Counted from the first letter of the stretch, positions 7,726 to 16,857 are shown. The stretch: 42,368 nucleotides of DNA from Pontiellaceae bacterium B12219 (GCA_029432795.1 JARNMJ010000038.1:1-42368), one strand, 5' to 3'. Numbers and translations are program-made. The notes: generated from the letters alone by a model not told the origin.

Positions 7726-8418
7726 ATGGCTGTGCAAAAAACGAATGAAGTCGGAAACCTTAGAAAGCGGGTTTATCTGGTGGACGACCATCCGATAGTG
7801 CGCCAAGGCCTGATCAAGCTGATTGAGCAGGAAGCGGGGCTGGAAGTCTGCGGCGAGGCCGGCAGCGTTGGCCGGGCGCTGGATGAAATTCAGAAACAGG
7901 GACCGGATGTGGTGTTGGTGGATATTTCGCTGGAAGATTCCAACGGGCTGGAGCTGATTAAGGCCATCGACGATCTTGGACTTCAGATTCCGACGCTGGT
8001 GCTTTCGATGCACGATGAAACGCTCTATGCCGAACATGCGCTTAAAGCCGGGGCGAGTGGATATGTTATGAAACAGGCGGCATCCAGTACGTTGATTAAT
8101 GCGATTGAAAAAGTGCTGGCGGGACAGATTTACGTCAGCAAGACGATGTCTTCCCAAATGCTGAAAATGGCATTCCGGGGCGGCGGCGAAAAACAACGCA
8201 GTGGTACCGATGCGTTAAGCCTGCGTGAACTCGAGGTTTTTGAGCTGATCGGCCGGGGAAATTCAACCCGCGAAATTGCAGAACAACTCAGTCTGAGCGT
8301 TAAAACCATCGAAACCTATCGGGGTAATATCAAAAGCAAACTGCAGCTTCGCAGTGGAACCGAGTTAATGCAGAAAGCGATTCGGTGGGTGGAAACCGAG
8401 TCGCATCGAATCGGTTGA
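7726..8418 (+). CDS. NarL/FixJ-family response regulator
   Basis: A 230-aa DNA-binding regulator. The receiver domain (about 15-130) has acidic residues in VYLVDDHP, phospho-acceptor D66 (VLVDISLED) and a conserved Lys in GYVMKQ. A LuxR-type helix-turn-helix (about 163-225) has LSLRELEVFELIGRGNSTREIAEQL and VKTIETYRGNIKSKL. It is the partner of the preceding kinase. The pilus operon lies downstream but behind a terminator, so control of that operon is only a possibility. Confidence 0.94.
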   Translation: MAVQKTNEVGNLRKRVYLVDDHPIVRQGLIKLIEQEAGLEVCGEAGSVGRALDEIQKQGPDVVLVDISLEDSNGLELIKAIDDLGLQIPTLVLSMHDETLYAEHALKAGASGYVMKQAASSTLINAIEKVLAGQIYVSKTMSSQMLKMAFRGGGEKQRSGTDALSLRELEVFELIGRGNSTREIAEQLSLSVKTIETYRGNIKSKLQLRSGTELMQKAIRWVETESHRIG

Positions 8419-8447
8419 GTTTGTACATAACACATTCATAGTAAACG

Positions 8448-8485
8448 CCTTCGTTCCGTGCTCCGGAAGGAAGGTCTTTTATTTT
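8448..8485 (+). terminator. Terminator of the two-component operon
   Basis: The stem CCTTC-g-TTCCG / CGGAA-g-GAAGG (8448-8474) with a 5-nt loop is followed by a T-rich tail. Confidence 0.8.
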
Positions 8486-8786
8486 CTGAGGTTTGTTCGG
8501 GTAAAAGCGGATGCGCTATCGGGGAATCCCCCATGCCTTGCTTCGGATTTTCCTGTAGTGTTGATCAGGGTTAAGTCGATGTTTCTTTCAGCAATCACCC
8601 GTCTTGTGGAAATATGCCATGCGCGTAGCCTTAGTTTGTGGTCCGAACGGATTATCAGATTTTATGGTGTATTGAAACATCGTGCCGGCAAGCGGGATAA
8701 CGGGGCGTCGTTGGCGGAGCATCCATCCTCTTGGCATAAAGAATGCGCAAACGAGCGGTTGGTTGGTTACAAAAAAGGAGAAAATA
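8486..8786. other. Gene-free leader region before the pilus operon
   Basis: About 300 bp without a convincing gene; the short open frames lack ribosome-binding sites and family signals. It presumably holds the operon promoter. A weak candidate is TTGTGG at about 8637 with a TTTTAT-like -10 18 bp further on. An 11-bp palindrome GGGGAATCCCC lies near 8521. Confidence 0.4.
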
Positions 8787-10559
8787 ATGATTAAGCACGT
8801 GTATAAGGCTGACGTGAAATACTGGGTGGGCCTGCTTGTTTTTGCCGTTTGCGGAACACTGACGGCAACTGCCCAGAACGTATTGGTAACCAACACGGGG
8901 GGATCGGAAAGCAGTGAATCTGTTACCGACGAGGAGCTCTCTGAATTTGTAACCATCAACGTTAAAAACGCCAATATTTCCGAAGTTTTAAAAGCGTATT
9001 CTCTTCAGACGGGGCAAAGCATTGTGGTTGGTCCGGATGTTGTTTCCGATAATGTGAACGTGCGGCTGAATAATATCCCCTGGGAAGATGCTCTCGACGT
9101 GATTTTAAAACCCTATGGGTTTGGCTACCGGGTTGTGGGCGATACCATTGTGATCAGCAAGCTGGAAAATATTGTCACTGTGGAAGGCATTGAACCGCTG
9201 GTTTCGAAAGTTTTCAACCTCGGCTATTGCGATGCGTATGATATCAGAGCAATTGTTGAAGCGCAGCTGACCAGCCGCGGAAAATTTACGATTCTGGAGA
9301 CCAGGAGTCTTCCCGGCTGGGAATTCGGCGGCGATGGAAAAAGCGGTGCCGCCACAGAATCCGGGGTGCGCAACCGCAAGGAGCGGGAAGATATCCAGAA
9401 AAGCAAGACCTTCGTGGTCACGGACGTGCCATCTGCCATAACCCGAATTGGAAGCATTATTAAAGAAATTGATCTGATGCCGCAGCAGGTACTGATTGAA
9501 GCCAAGTTCCTTGAAATCAGTACGGGCGGGCTTTCCGATATCGGGCTCGATTATATTCAGGGATTGGAAAATGTTGAGGACTATACGCAGAATGGCGGAG
9601 GTTCGCTCACGGTCAGTCCGGTAGATGAAGTGCTGAAACTGCTGAATGGATCCACGGGGTTCCCGAATCCATTGAATACGGCGGCGGCGGGCGGATTCTC
9701 GCAGGATCAAGGCATTACTCTTTCCCACAGTGTGCTCGATGATTGGGGGGCTGAAATGGCCTTCGCCTTCATTGTGAACGATGAAGACTCCAATTTGCTG
9801 TCCTCCCCGAAAATTCTGACGCTGAATAATCAGGAAGCTGCAATTCTTGTGGGCCAGAAATATCCGATCATCGATTCGCAGAATAACAGCAGTGGCGGAA
9901 GTGCTCTCACCTCCACCAGTCTGGATTACTATGAAAATATCGGGATTCAGCTGAATGTAATTCCACAGGTTTGCGCCGATAATTATGTAAATATGGTGGT
10001 TCACCCGGCGGTCAGCGAAATCGAAAGTTTTGAAGCCGGTGTGGTTACGGCGGGAACCGGCGTGCAGTCGGGCACGCGTTATCCGATTCTGAAGATTCGT
10101 GAAGCTGAAACACAGATCATGCTGAAGAGTCATAGCACGGCGATCATCGGCGGACTTCAGACCGAGCGGGATAAGGAAACCGTTAAAAAAGTTCCGTTCC
10201 TTGGAGATATCCCTTTCATCGGCCGGCTTTTCCGCCGCGAAACCATCACGAAACAAAAAATTGATCTGCTGATCTTCATCAAAGCTTCCATTATTGACCC
10301 GAATGAATATCAGGCCGCTTCGGCGAAAAAAGAAACACAACGCCAGGAAAAGATGGATTTCGAGATTCTGAGAGAAGATGAAGGCGCTGATTTTCCTGAA
10401 ACCTCGCGAATGAATGATGCGGTGGCAGCGGAGCAGGCCGTTGCCGCAGTGGATGAAGGTGTGGAAGCGGACAATGCCGCGGAAAATGCTGAAATTCTTG
10501 CACTGGTTCAGCGTTTGGGCAGCACCTCAGCCGCCAAGGATGCGGATACGGAAAAATAG
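8787..10559 (+). CDS. Secretin (PilQ/GspD-type outer-membrane channel)
   Basis: A 590-aa outer-membrane pore for a type IV pilus or type II-like secretion machine. A signal peptide spans about residues 1-29. An STN/N0-like domain follows (about 50-135: VTINVKNANISEVLKAYSLQTG, DALDVILKPYG), then a secretin N-domain (about 140-235) and the C-terminal secretin beta-domain (about 250-505) with the diagnostic VPFLGDIPFIGRLFRR near 468-483. After the beta-domain comes an acidic, Ala/Glu-rich tail (about 510-590) that is not part of the pore. ATG 8787 has AAGGAG upstream; earlier in-frame ATGs lack one. It is the first gene of the operon, whereas in Pseudomonas-type loci pilQ is last. Confidence 0.92.
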   Translation: MIKHVYKADVKYWVGLLVFAVCGTLTATAQNVLVTNTGGSESSESVTDEELSEFVTINVKNANISEVLKAYSLQTGQSIVVGPDVVSDNVNVRLNNIPWEDALDVILKPYGFGYRVVGDTIVISKLENIVTVEGIEPLVSKVFNLGYCDAYDIRAIVEAQLTSRGKFTILETRSLPGWEFGGDGKSGAATESGVRNRKEREDIQKSKTFVVTDVPSAITRIGSIIKEIDLMPQQVLIEAKFLEISTGGLSDIGLDYIQGLENVEDYTQNGGGSLTVSPVDEVLKLLNGSTGFPNPLNTAAAGGFSQDQGITLSHSVLDDWGAEMAFAFIVNDEDSNLLSSPKILTLNNQEAAILVGQKYPIIDSQNNSSGGSALTSTSLDYYENIGIQLNVIPQVCADNYVNMVVHPAVSEIESFEAGVVTAGTGVQSGTRYPILKIREAETQIMLKSHSTAIIGGLQTERDKETVKKVPFLGDIPFIGRLFRRETITKQKIDLLIFIKASIIDPNEYQAASAKKETQRQEKMDFEILREDEGADFPETSRMNDAVAAEQAVAAVDEGVEADNAAENAEILALVQRLGSTSAAKDADTEK

Positions 10560-10616
10560 TTTTTGCAGAACCCGAAACGGAAGATCGCGTGAAATGGATT
10601 TAAGGGATACTACGGA

Positions 10617-12329
10617 ATGATTACCGACCAACTAAGTGAAATGATGATTCGGAGCGGCCGCGTCGGCTCTTCGGAACTGGAACAGGCCATGGCTATCCAG
10701 GCTGAAAGCGGGCGGATCCTGACCGAGATTCTGATTGAGGAAGGGCTGGCCTCTCCAACGGATATTGCGCTCACATTTTCCGAATTGCTCAATATCCCGT
10801 ATCTGGAGCTCGGCGATGAGTTTCATTTGAAGCGCGATGAGTACGACATGATTCCGGAATCAGTTGCACGGCGGTTTTGTCTGATTCCACTGGTGAAGGA
10901 AGAAGGGGTGGCCATTACGGTGGTCATGAAAAATCCCCTGGATATGGATGCGGTTGATACCGTGCGCTCATTAACCTCGTATGAAATTCATAAGGCTGTC
11001 AGTACTGAAGAAAAAATCAATGCGATTATCGACAAGTGCTATCGGGAAGAGGCCTATGTTGAAGCCGGTCTGAAAGACATCGTTGATATTGAAACCGCGT
11101 TGGGTGATGCCGAGAATTTTGAGCAGAATATCGGGGATGTGGACCAGCTGCTGGTGCATGCCAACGATGCGCCGGTTGTGCGGTATGTAAACCTGCTGCT
11201 GATGGAAGCGGTTCGTGACGGGGCTTCGGATATTCATTTTGAGCCCGGCGAAAATGCCTGTTCGGTTCGCCTGCGTGTGGACGGCTCGCTGCATCCTGTA
11301 ACACCTCCTCCGAAAAGTTTATACCCGGCCATCGTAACGAGGATTAAAATTCTGGCGGAAATGGATATTGCCGAACGCCGCCTGCCGCTGGACGGCCGGT
11401 TCAAATTTAAATTTTCCGGTCGCGTTGTGGATGTTCGTGTTTCGTCGATGCCTCTGGTTTTCGGCGAAAAAGTGGTGATGCGTATTCTGGATAAAGAGAG
11501 TCTGCTGCTGAATTTAGAGGATATCGGTTTCGAAGGCCAAAGCCTGAAGCGGTTTAAAGAAGTGCTGGCGATGCCGAACGGAATCGTTCTGCTCACCGGG
11601 CCAACCGGAAGCGGTAAAACCACCACACTCTACAGCGCACTGCAGATTCTGAAGAGCCCGACCCGGAATGTCCAGACGGTGGAAGATCCGGTGGAATATC
11701 TGATTGAAGGCATTAACCAGATGCCGATACGGCCGAAGATTGGCCTCACTTTTGCGGAGTGCCTGCGCCATATTCTGCGCCAGGATCCGGACGCGGTAAT
11801 GATTGGAGAAATCCGCGATGCGGAAACGGCGGAAATTGCGATGCGCGCCTCGCTGACCGGTCATATTGTATTGAGCACCCTGCACACAAACGATTCAACC
11901 TCTTCGTTTTCGCGGTTGCGTGATATCGGTATTCCTTCCTATCTAACCGCCGCAACCATACGTCTGATTATTGCGCAGCGCCTCGTTAAAACGATCTGTC
12001 CCAGCTGTAAGACTATATATCAACCGGACGCCACGGAAATGGAATGGGTGAAGCAGTTCGATGCTTCCGCACCGGACTGGACCTATTTTCATGGAACAGG
12101 CTGTAATCAATGTAAAAAACGCGGCATGAAAGGGCGACGTGCCATCTTTGAGTTTCTTGAAGTCACTCCGGGTATCCGCGAAATGGTTCATGACGAAGTG
12201 GACGATATGACGCTGCGGCGCAAAGCCATTGAAGGCGGCATGCAGACTTTGTCGGGCAATGCCTTCCAACGCGTTCGTGAAGGGCAGACCACAATTGGTG
12301 AAGCGATCAACGTTTGCATGGTGGATTAA
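10617..12329 (+). CDS. pilB: PilB/GspE-type extension ATPase
   Basis: A 570-aa hexameric cytoplasmic motor that powers pilus or pseudopilus assembly. An N-terminal MshEN/GspE-N region (about 1-150) is followed by the catalytic domain with Walker A GPTGSGKT (328-335), an Asp box (VEDPVEY), Walker B DPDAVMIGE (about 390-398), a His box (STLHTNDS) and a zinc-binding tetracysteine CPSC (461-464) / CNQC (496-499). The zinc motif marks assembly ATPases, not PilT. It follows the secretin by 57 bp. pilC starts 2 nt after its stop. Confidence 0.95.
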   Translation: MITDQLSEMMIRSGRVGSSELEQAMAIQAESGRILTEILIEEGLASPTDIALTFSELLNIPYLELGDEFHLKRDEYDMIPESVARRFCLIPLVKEEGVAITVVMKNPLDMDAVDTVRSLTSYEIHKAVSTEEKINAIIDKCYREEAYVEAGLKDIVDIETALGDAENFEQNIGDVDQLLVHANDAPVVRYVNLLLMEAVRDGASDIHFEPGENACSVRLRVDGSLHPVTPPPKSLYPAIVTRIKILAEMDIAERRLPLDGRFKFKFSGRVVDVRVSSMPLVFGEKVVMRILDKESLLLNLEDIGFEGQSLKRFKEVLAMPNGIVLLTGPTGSGKTTTLYSALQILKSPTRNVQTVEDPVEYLIEGINQMPIRPKIGLTFAECLRHILRQDPDAVMIGEIRDAETAEIAMRASLTGHIVLSTLHTNDSTSSFSRLRDIGIPSYLTAATIRLIIAQRLVKTICPSCKTIYQPDATEMEWVKQFDASAPDWTYFHGTGCNQCKKRGMKGRRAIFEFLEVTPGIREMVHDEVDDMTLRRKAIEGGMQTLSGNAFQRVREGQTTIGEAINVCMVD

Positions 12330-12331
12330 AC

Positions 12332-13594
12332 ATGGCTGTATTCAACTACATCGCCAAAACAAAAGAAGGCCAGGAAGTTCGTTCTTCGCTGGAGGCAACT
12401 TCGCGCCTCGATGCACTTGAAACCTTGCGGAAGAAAGGGCTGACCGTTGTTGACCTCTTTAGTGCCGAGGATGAAACCGCGGTGCAGAAAGGCGATAAGA
12501 CCGGTTCGCCTAAAATCGCAAAAATTAAACCCCCGAAAAAATCACTTTCCCTTTCCTCCAGGGTGAAAATGACCGACCTGGCCATCTTCTGCCGGCAGCT
12601 GGCCATTTCTGTGAATGCCGGTGTGCCGCTGCGTGATGCCATTGAAGGCATCAGCATGGAGCTGGAGCATCCGGTGCTGAAACGCGTGAGCAAAGATGTG
12701 GTGCAGCAGCTGCACGACGGTAAAAGTTTTTCTGAAGCGATCGGCCGTCATCCGAAGGTTTTTAATGAAATGTTCACGGGGTTGGCAAAGGTTGCCGAGG
12801 AATCGGGAAAACTGCCGGAAACATTGAACCAGCTTTCAACTTATCTGGAACGCACGGACCGCTTGCAACGGCGGATCAGAGCGATGGCGGCCTATCCGAT
12901 TTTTATAGGCATTTTCTTTGCTGTGGTCTGCCTGATTATGACGCTGTTTATTCTTCCGAAATTTACCGATATTTTCAGTGGGTTCGGTTCCAGTTTGCCG
13001 CCATTTACCAAATTGGTTTTCAGCATTAATACTTTTTTTGTGGATAATATTCTGCTCTTCGGTATCGGGGCGGTGCTGCTGGCGCTGGGCATTGGATTTT
13101 ATACTCGAACGCCGGCCGGTTCGTACCGGAAAGATCAGCTTAAACTCAGGTTGCCCTATGCCGGGGGATGTCTCAAAAAATATATTCTGGCCCGTTTCTG
13201 CCGGAGTATGTCCATTATGGTGAACAGCGGAGTCCCGATTTCCAATGCGCTGGAAATCTGCGCGGATTCCACCGGGAACCAGTTGCTGAAGCACAGCGTG
13301 CTCGGGGCACGGGAATTGATCATGAACGGCAACCGGATCTCGACCAGTCTGGAGCGTGCGGAAATCTTTCCCGGCCTGATTGTTCGAATGGTTTCGGTGG
13401 GGGAGGATTCCGGTCAGCTTCCCGAGGTGCTCGAAAATGTTTCCGACCTCTATGAAGATCAGGTTGAAGTTTCCATCATGACTTCGATGGCGTTGTTTGA
13501 ACCGGTCATTATCTGTGTGTTCGGAGCCTTTATTCTGATCCTCGTTTTGGCGATTTATCTGCCGATCTTTACGGTTTCAACGACGATGCAGTAG
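12332..13594 (+). CDS. pilC: PilC/GspF inner-membrane platform protein
   Basis: A 420-aa polytopic protein with two GspF domains (about 85-210 and 285-410) and membrane segments near residues 190-215, 235-255 and 390-415. It couples the motor ATPase to the growing pilus. Both repeats show the family signature (FCRQLAISVNAGVPLRDAIEG; FCRSMSIMVNSGVPISNALE). The ATG at 12332 gives the standard MAVFNYIAK N-terminus of this family; the upstream in-frame ATG would overlap pilB. Confidence 0.95.
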   Translation: MAVFNYIAKTKEGQEVRSSLEATSRLDALETLRKKGLTVVDLFSAEDETAVQKGDKTGSPKIAKIKPPKKSLSLSSRVKMTDLAIFCRQLAISVNAGVPLRDAIEGISMELEHPVLKRVSKDVVQQLHDGKSFSEAIGRHPKVFNEMFTGLAKVAEESGKLPETLNQLSTYLERTDRLQRRIRAMAAYPIFIGIFFAVVCLIMTLFILPKFTDIFSGFGSSLPPFTKLVFSINTFFVDNILLFGIGAVLLALGIGFYTRTPAGSYRKDQLKLRLPYAGGCLKKYILARFCRSMSIMVNSGVPISNALEICADSTGNQLLKHSVLGARELIMNGNRISTSLERAEIFPGLIVRMVSVGEDSGQLPEVLENVSDLYEDQVEVSIMTSMALFEPVIICVFGAFILILVLAIYLPIFTVSTTMQ

Positions 13595-13618
13595 CCATAA
13601 AAAAGGAGCCGGTTATTT

Positions 13619-13651
13619 ATGAAAATGAAAACGATTAAAAAGTTCCAATGA
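13619..13651 (+). CDS. Possible 10-codon leader peptide upstream of the pilin
   Basis: AAAGGAG (13602-13608) is followed at good spacing by an ATG and ten codons (MKMKTIKKFQ, stop TGA). The stop codon lies inside an exact copy of the dispersed palindrome (13643-13657). It may be a leader ORF that tunes expression of the pilin, a decayed pilin start (its basic N-terminus resembles a prepilin leader), or chance. The spacing to the pilin start is 65 bp. Confidence 0.3.
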   Translation: MKMKTIKKFQ

Positions 13652-13657
13652 TTGGAA
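13643..13657. repeat. Dispersed palindrome TTCCAA-TGA-TTGGAA (upstream of pilin)
   Basis: Exact copy between pilC and the pilin gene, spanning the stop codon of the possible leader ORF. Confidence 0.75.
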
Positions 13658-13716
13658 TGTCCCAGTGGGTTGGGGTACCTGCTGAATTTTAAAAACCAGT
13701 AACTAAGGAGAATAAT

Positions 13717-14136
13717 ATGAAGGCTAAAAAACAGAAAAAGTCCGGTTTCACTTTGGTGGAGTTGATGGTGGTTGCAATCATCGTCGCGATTCTGGCCGCA
13801 GTGGCGATTCCGTTGATGTCGGGCAACACTGACGCTGCGATGGCTACAGAAGGTCAGACGGGCTGCGCTACAGTTGCCACCGGCATTAAGCTGTGGTTGG
13901 TTGAAGGCGGGGATACGAATTCAACGCCAGCGATTGCTGAACTTCCGGGTATCAGTGTGGATAACCTCAAGGGTAACTATTTTGATACGTATGAGATCAA
14001 TTCGGTTGGCGGCCCGAACACGTACACCATCACAGCTACGGGGAGAGGAAAAGCGGCGGGCAAAGAACTTACGATGACTGTAGCTGATGGGGTGGTTACA
14101 TGGTCAGGATTGGTTGATACTGATGATGAAGAATAG
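13717..14136 (+). CDS. Type IV pilin / major pseudopilin (GspG-like)
   Basis: A 139-aa prepilin. The class III leader MKAKKQKKSG is cut between Gly10 and Phe11, giving FTLVELMVVAIIVAILAAVAIPL with Glu at mature position 5. A hydrophobic assembly helix spans about 11-33. The soluble part is short and acidic at its C-terminus. Strong AAGGAG upstream. It is followed by a hairpin that may limit read-through, consistent with this being the abundant structural subunit. Cys54 is the only cysteine, so there is no disulfide loop. Confidence 0.92.
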   Translation: MKAKKQKKSGFTLVELMVVAIIVAILAAVAIPLMSGNTDAAMATEGQTGCATVATGIKLWLVEGGDTNSTPAIAELPGISVDNLKGNYFDTYEINSVGGPNTYTITATGRGKAAGKELTMTVADGVVTWSGLVDTDDEE

Positions 14137-14168
14137 TACCTCCCCGTGATTATCCAAATTACAAAAAC

Positions 14169-14200
14169 ACTTCCGGGTATTTGATGCCCGGAAGTTCATT
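14169..14200 (+). terminator. Hairpin after the pilin gene (partial terminator/attenuator)
   Basis: A 9-bp perfect stem ACTTCCGGG / CCCGGAAGT (14169-14177, 14187-14195) is followed by TCATTTCG. The tail is only moderately T-rich, so it may act as attenuator or mRNA-stabilising end between the pilin and pilM. Confidence 0.6.
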
Positions 14201-14229
14201 TCGTTAGGAAATGAAAATGGAAAAACTGA

Positions 14230-15168
14230 ATGAGTATTGAAAACATAGCTGGAATCAATATCGCGGATGGGGTCGTCAGCGCGGCGCGCGTCGTGCGGCG
14301 CGGGCGGTATAAAATTGTCCTCACGCATGCGGGCTGGATGGAATACGCACCCGATGCGGATGAAGAGGCAATCATTGACGTGATTCGTAAGCTGTGGAAG
14401 AAGGCCAGGATGCCGACCCGTACAGTTTGTTCCGGTCTTCAAACCCGTTCACTTTGCCTGAAATATTTTAAATATCCCGACCTGGCTCCGCGCGAGCTGA
14501 CATCGGCGCTGAACCTTGAGGCGGAGGAAACGCTGCAGCTTCCTCCGGATGAAATTGCATTGGACTGGCATCTGAACCGTCCGAAGAATGATCCGTATAC
14601 CCAATTGGGCGAACAGCTGCACGGCATTCTGGTTGCGGTGGCAAAAAAGGAAGTGAACAGTCAATTGAACCTGTTGAAAAAAGCCGGCCTTTTTCCGGTG
14701 ATTTCGGATGTCGGCTGTACCTCGCTTTGCAATCTGTTCCTCGCACTGCGCGGGGAAAAGGTGAATAACGATAATGCGGTTTGTGTGGTAAACCTTTCCC
14801 GATATAACGCTGATATTTCTATTTTATATAATGACCACTACATCTATCCGCGCACCATTATTTCGCGCTCATCCGAGTGGTCGAGTAAAGTGCAGTATCT
14901 GATCGAAAATATATCGGATGCCCTGCTGTATTATCATGTAAAGGTCGATAAGACACCGGTCACTCAGTTGGTGCTAACCGGCTATGTGCCGAAAGAGCGG
15001 GAATTTGTGGCTCAGATTCATGACACCATCGGACTGCCGACTGAAGTCTGGAGTCCGCTTGAAGATGCAAACTTTGCGGTCTCCCGCGGAGTGAAAGCTT
15101 CGAAGGATTACGATCTGATTTCCCCGTTTATTACGACGACATTGGGATTAGCTTTGAGGAATACATAA
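14230..15168 (+). CDS. pilM: PilM-like actin-fold ATPase
   Basis: A 312-aa cytoplasmic actin-like protein that binds the PilN N-terminus and links the motor to the alignment complex. The N-terminal GINIADGVVSAARVV segment matches the phosphate-binding start of the fold, and LNLEAEETLQLPPDEIALDWHL matches the PilM family. A central region (about 140-210) and a second nucleotide-fold half (LVLTGYVPKE, about 250) follow. The next gene starts 1 nt after its stop codon, so translation is probably coupled. Confidence 0.85.
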   Translation: MSIENIAGINIADGVVSAARVVRRGRYKIVLTHAGWMEYAPDADEEAIIDVIRKLWKKARMPTRTVCSGLQTRSLCLKYFKYPDLAPRELTSALNLEAEETLQLPPDEIALDWHLNRPKNDPYTQLGEQLHGILVAVAKKEVNSQLNLLKKAGLFPVISDVGCTSLCNLFLALRGEKVNNDNAVCVVNLSRYNADISILYNDHYIYPRTIISRSSEWSSKVQYLIENISDALLYYHVKVDKTPVTQLVLTGYVPKEREFVAQIHDTIGLPTEVWSPLEDANFAVSRGVKASKDYDLISPFITTTLGLALRNT

Positions 15169-15169
15169 T

Positions 15170-15763
15170 ATGCCCGCTGACTATCGCATCAACCTGGCGA
15201 AGGATCTGACCAGTTCCGTGGAAGAGCGCACAAGGTTTTACAACAGAATGCTGCTTTATCAGGTGGGCTGTGCTGCACTGCTAGTGTTGGTTGCCTATTT
15301 TAGCAGTGTGAATTTAAATTCCTTTTTGAGAAACAGATTGGAAGCACATCAGCTGCTGGTAACGGCGGCGGTGGTATCTGATCTGGATCTGGAAACCTTT
15401 AAAAATCCGGACACCATTTATAAGGAGCTCGACGTTCATTCGCGGGAAATTGCTTCGTTGCGGCAGGTATTGGAAAGCCGGGTGCAACTGCTTCCGGTCA
15501 TCCATAATCTGTTTTTGAATCTGCCGGCGGACGTGTCCCTTCAGATGCTTTCTGCAAATCGGTATAAGCTCTCTTTCGGTTTGGTGATGCCACCGCTTTC
15601 TGAGCATGCCGGAGATCCCGTGCGCGATCTGAGGGAAGCCTGGGAAAAAAATGAAGAATTGATGATGCGGGTTTCCAGCATCCGTCCGTTAACGGGCGAG
15701 CGCCGTACGATCGGTAATACGTCTGTGTTTTATGTTCAGTTTGAATGTCTTTTGAAAAAGTAG
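15170..15763 (+). CDS. pilN: PilN-like inner-membrane alignment protein
   Basis: A 197-aa bitopic protein. The N-terminus (PADYRINLAKDL) matches the PilM-binding INLL-type motif. One membrane helix (about 27-48) precedes a coiled-coil/ferredoxin-like periplasmic domain with LRQVLESRVQLLPVIHNLFLNLPADVSLQ. The family call rests on motif and on its place between pilM and a PilO-like gene. Confidence 0.8.
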   Translation: MPADYRINLAKDLTSSVEERTRFYNRMLLYQVGCAALLVLVAYFSSVNLNSFLRNRLEAHQLLVTAAVVSDLDLETFKNPDTIYKELDVHSREIASLRQVLESRVQLLPVIHNLFLNLPADVSLQMLSANRYKLSFGLVMPPLSEHAGDPVRDLREAWEKNEELMMRVSSIRPLTGERRTIGNTSVFYVQFECLLKK

Positions 15764-15770
15764 GTGGAAT

Positions 15771-16322
15771 ATGGATGTGGGCAAATTTAAAGCGAGCCGA
15801 GGCCGGTTGTTTCTATGGATCCTTATTCCGCCGTTTCTGATTGCGGGAATCGGGCTGACTTCTTTTGCACTCAAACTGCAGTCGGATTGGAAACTGGAAC
15901 GAACCCGGGCTTATGCAAGTGTATTGCCCGAAGTGGCTGCGGCAAAGCGTAAGGTTGAAACGCTGATCTCGACGTTTAATAACTCGGAGGCCGGTCGGAT
16001 TAAAACAGAGGATGAACTGATTTCTTTCCTCCAGAGTTCGGCACAGGATGCAGATTTTATGGTGGATACGCTTAAGGTGGAGCGTAAAACCATTTCGGCC
16101 GGAGGAAGTGTTCCGGTATTGCTGGCCAATGTGCGCGGTTCTGGTTCGTTTGAAGCGATTCAGAATTTTCTCAGCGAAGCGACTTCCCGGCAGCAGCTGC
16201 TGACCGAAAGCTCGTTGCAGATCAGTCGTGGAGGCCAATCTCCGGGGCACGATGCCTGCCGTGCGGACATCTCTTTTGAGCTGATTTTGTTTAAATTGAA
16301 GACACCCGGCGGAGGTGCATAA
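15771..16322 (+). CDS. pilO: PilO-like inner-membrane alignment protein
   Basis: This 183-aa bitopic protein has one membrane helix (about 13-32). A coiled coil (about 35-85) precedes a small C-terminal domain with the PilO-like pattern VRGSGSFEAIQNFLSEATSRQQLL. It likely forms a heterodimer with the PilN-like protein. Similarity is mainly architectural; gene order supports it. Confidence 0.72.
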   Translation: MDVGKFKASRGRLFLWILIPPFLIAGIGLTSFALKLQSDWKLERTRAYASVLPEVAAAKRKVETLISTFNNSEAGRIKTEDELISFLQSSAQDADFMVDTLKVERKTISAGGSVPVLLANVRGSGSFEAIQNFLSEATSRQQLLTESSLQISRGGQSPGHDACRADISFELILFKLKTPGGGA

Positions 16323-16323
16323 A

Positions 16324-16857
16324 ATGAGTTCAAGAACAACGCTGTCCACCCCGGGAACACCGTATAAAGAGGAATCGATTAAAATTCCGGCCGGTGTAAC
16401 GGTGGTTCTTTTGGTTCTCATTTGTATTCCGCTGCTACTTTGGATTTTGCGCATTAACGAGGAGGGAGCCCGGGCGACCAACACGGCGAAATACGATGCC
16501 ATGGTTGCGAAAGTTCAAAACGATGCCCAGACGGTGGATGCGCTGTTGCGGAACGATGCCGCTGAACTGGAAGCCATGCGTGCGGCGAAGGAGGCTGTTA
16601 CCTTGATTGTTCCGGAAATCGTTATTGTTGAGGAAAAGAAGGAGCCTGAAAAAATCGGTGCTCTGAAGGTCAACATTGATGGAATTTACTGGAGCCCGAA
16701 AAATCCTCTGGTGAGTATCGGCGATGAAACCTATCGGATAGGCGATGTGGTGCAAGGGTATGAAATTGTGCGGATTAATAAAACAACGGTTCATTTTCAG
16801 GCGCCGGACGGGACCCTTGTCGTGCAGGACATGTATGAAGACTTACTCCATAAATAA
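16324..16857 (+). CDS. PilP/GspC-like bitopic protein
   Basis: This 177-aa protein has one membrane helix (about 24-43), an Ala/Glu-rich linker, and a C-terminal domain (about 118-173) whose pattern IDGIYWSPKNPLVSIGDETYRIGDVVQG then VRINKTTVHFQAPDG resembles the HR domain of PilP and GspC, which contacts the secretin. Unlike classical PilP it has no lipobox and is anchored by a helix, as GspC is. GGAGG precedes the ATG, 1 nt after the upstream stop. Confidence 0.65.
   Translation: MSSRTTLSTPGTPYKEESIKIPAGVTVVLLVLICIPLLLWILRINEEGARATNTAKYDAMVAKVQNDAQTVDALLRNDAAELEAMRAAKEAVTLIVPEIVIVEEKKEPEKIGALKVNIDGIYWSPKNPLVSIGDETYRIGDVVQGYEIVRINKTTVHFQAPDGTLVVQDMYEDLLHK

Noticed and set aside
8558-8794. 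78-aa open frame before the secretin
   Set aside because: No ribosome-binding site or recognisable features, and it overlaps the secretin start in another frame.
13240-13260. TTCCAA-TGCG-CTGGAA in pilC
   Set aside because: The spacer is 4 bp, not 3, and one arm base differs; not counted as a copy.
13664-13690. Sigma-54-like promoter before the pilin (TGGG...TGC)
   Set aside because: Spacing between the GG and GC elements is 11, not the strict 10, and the flanking bases do not match.
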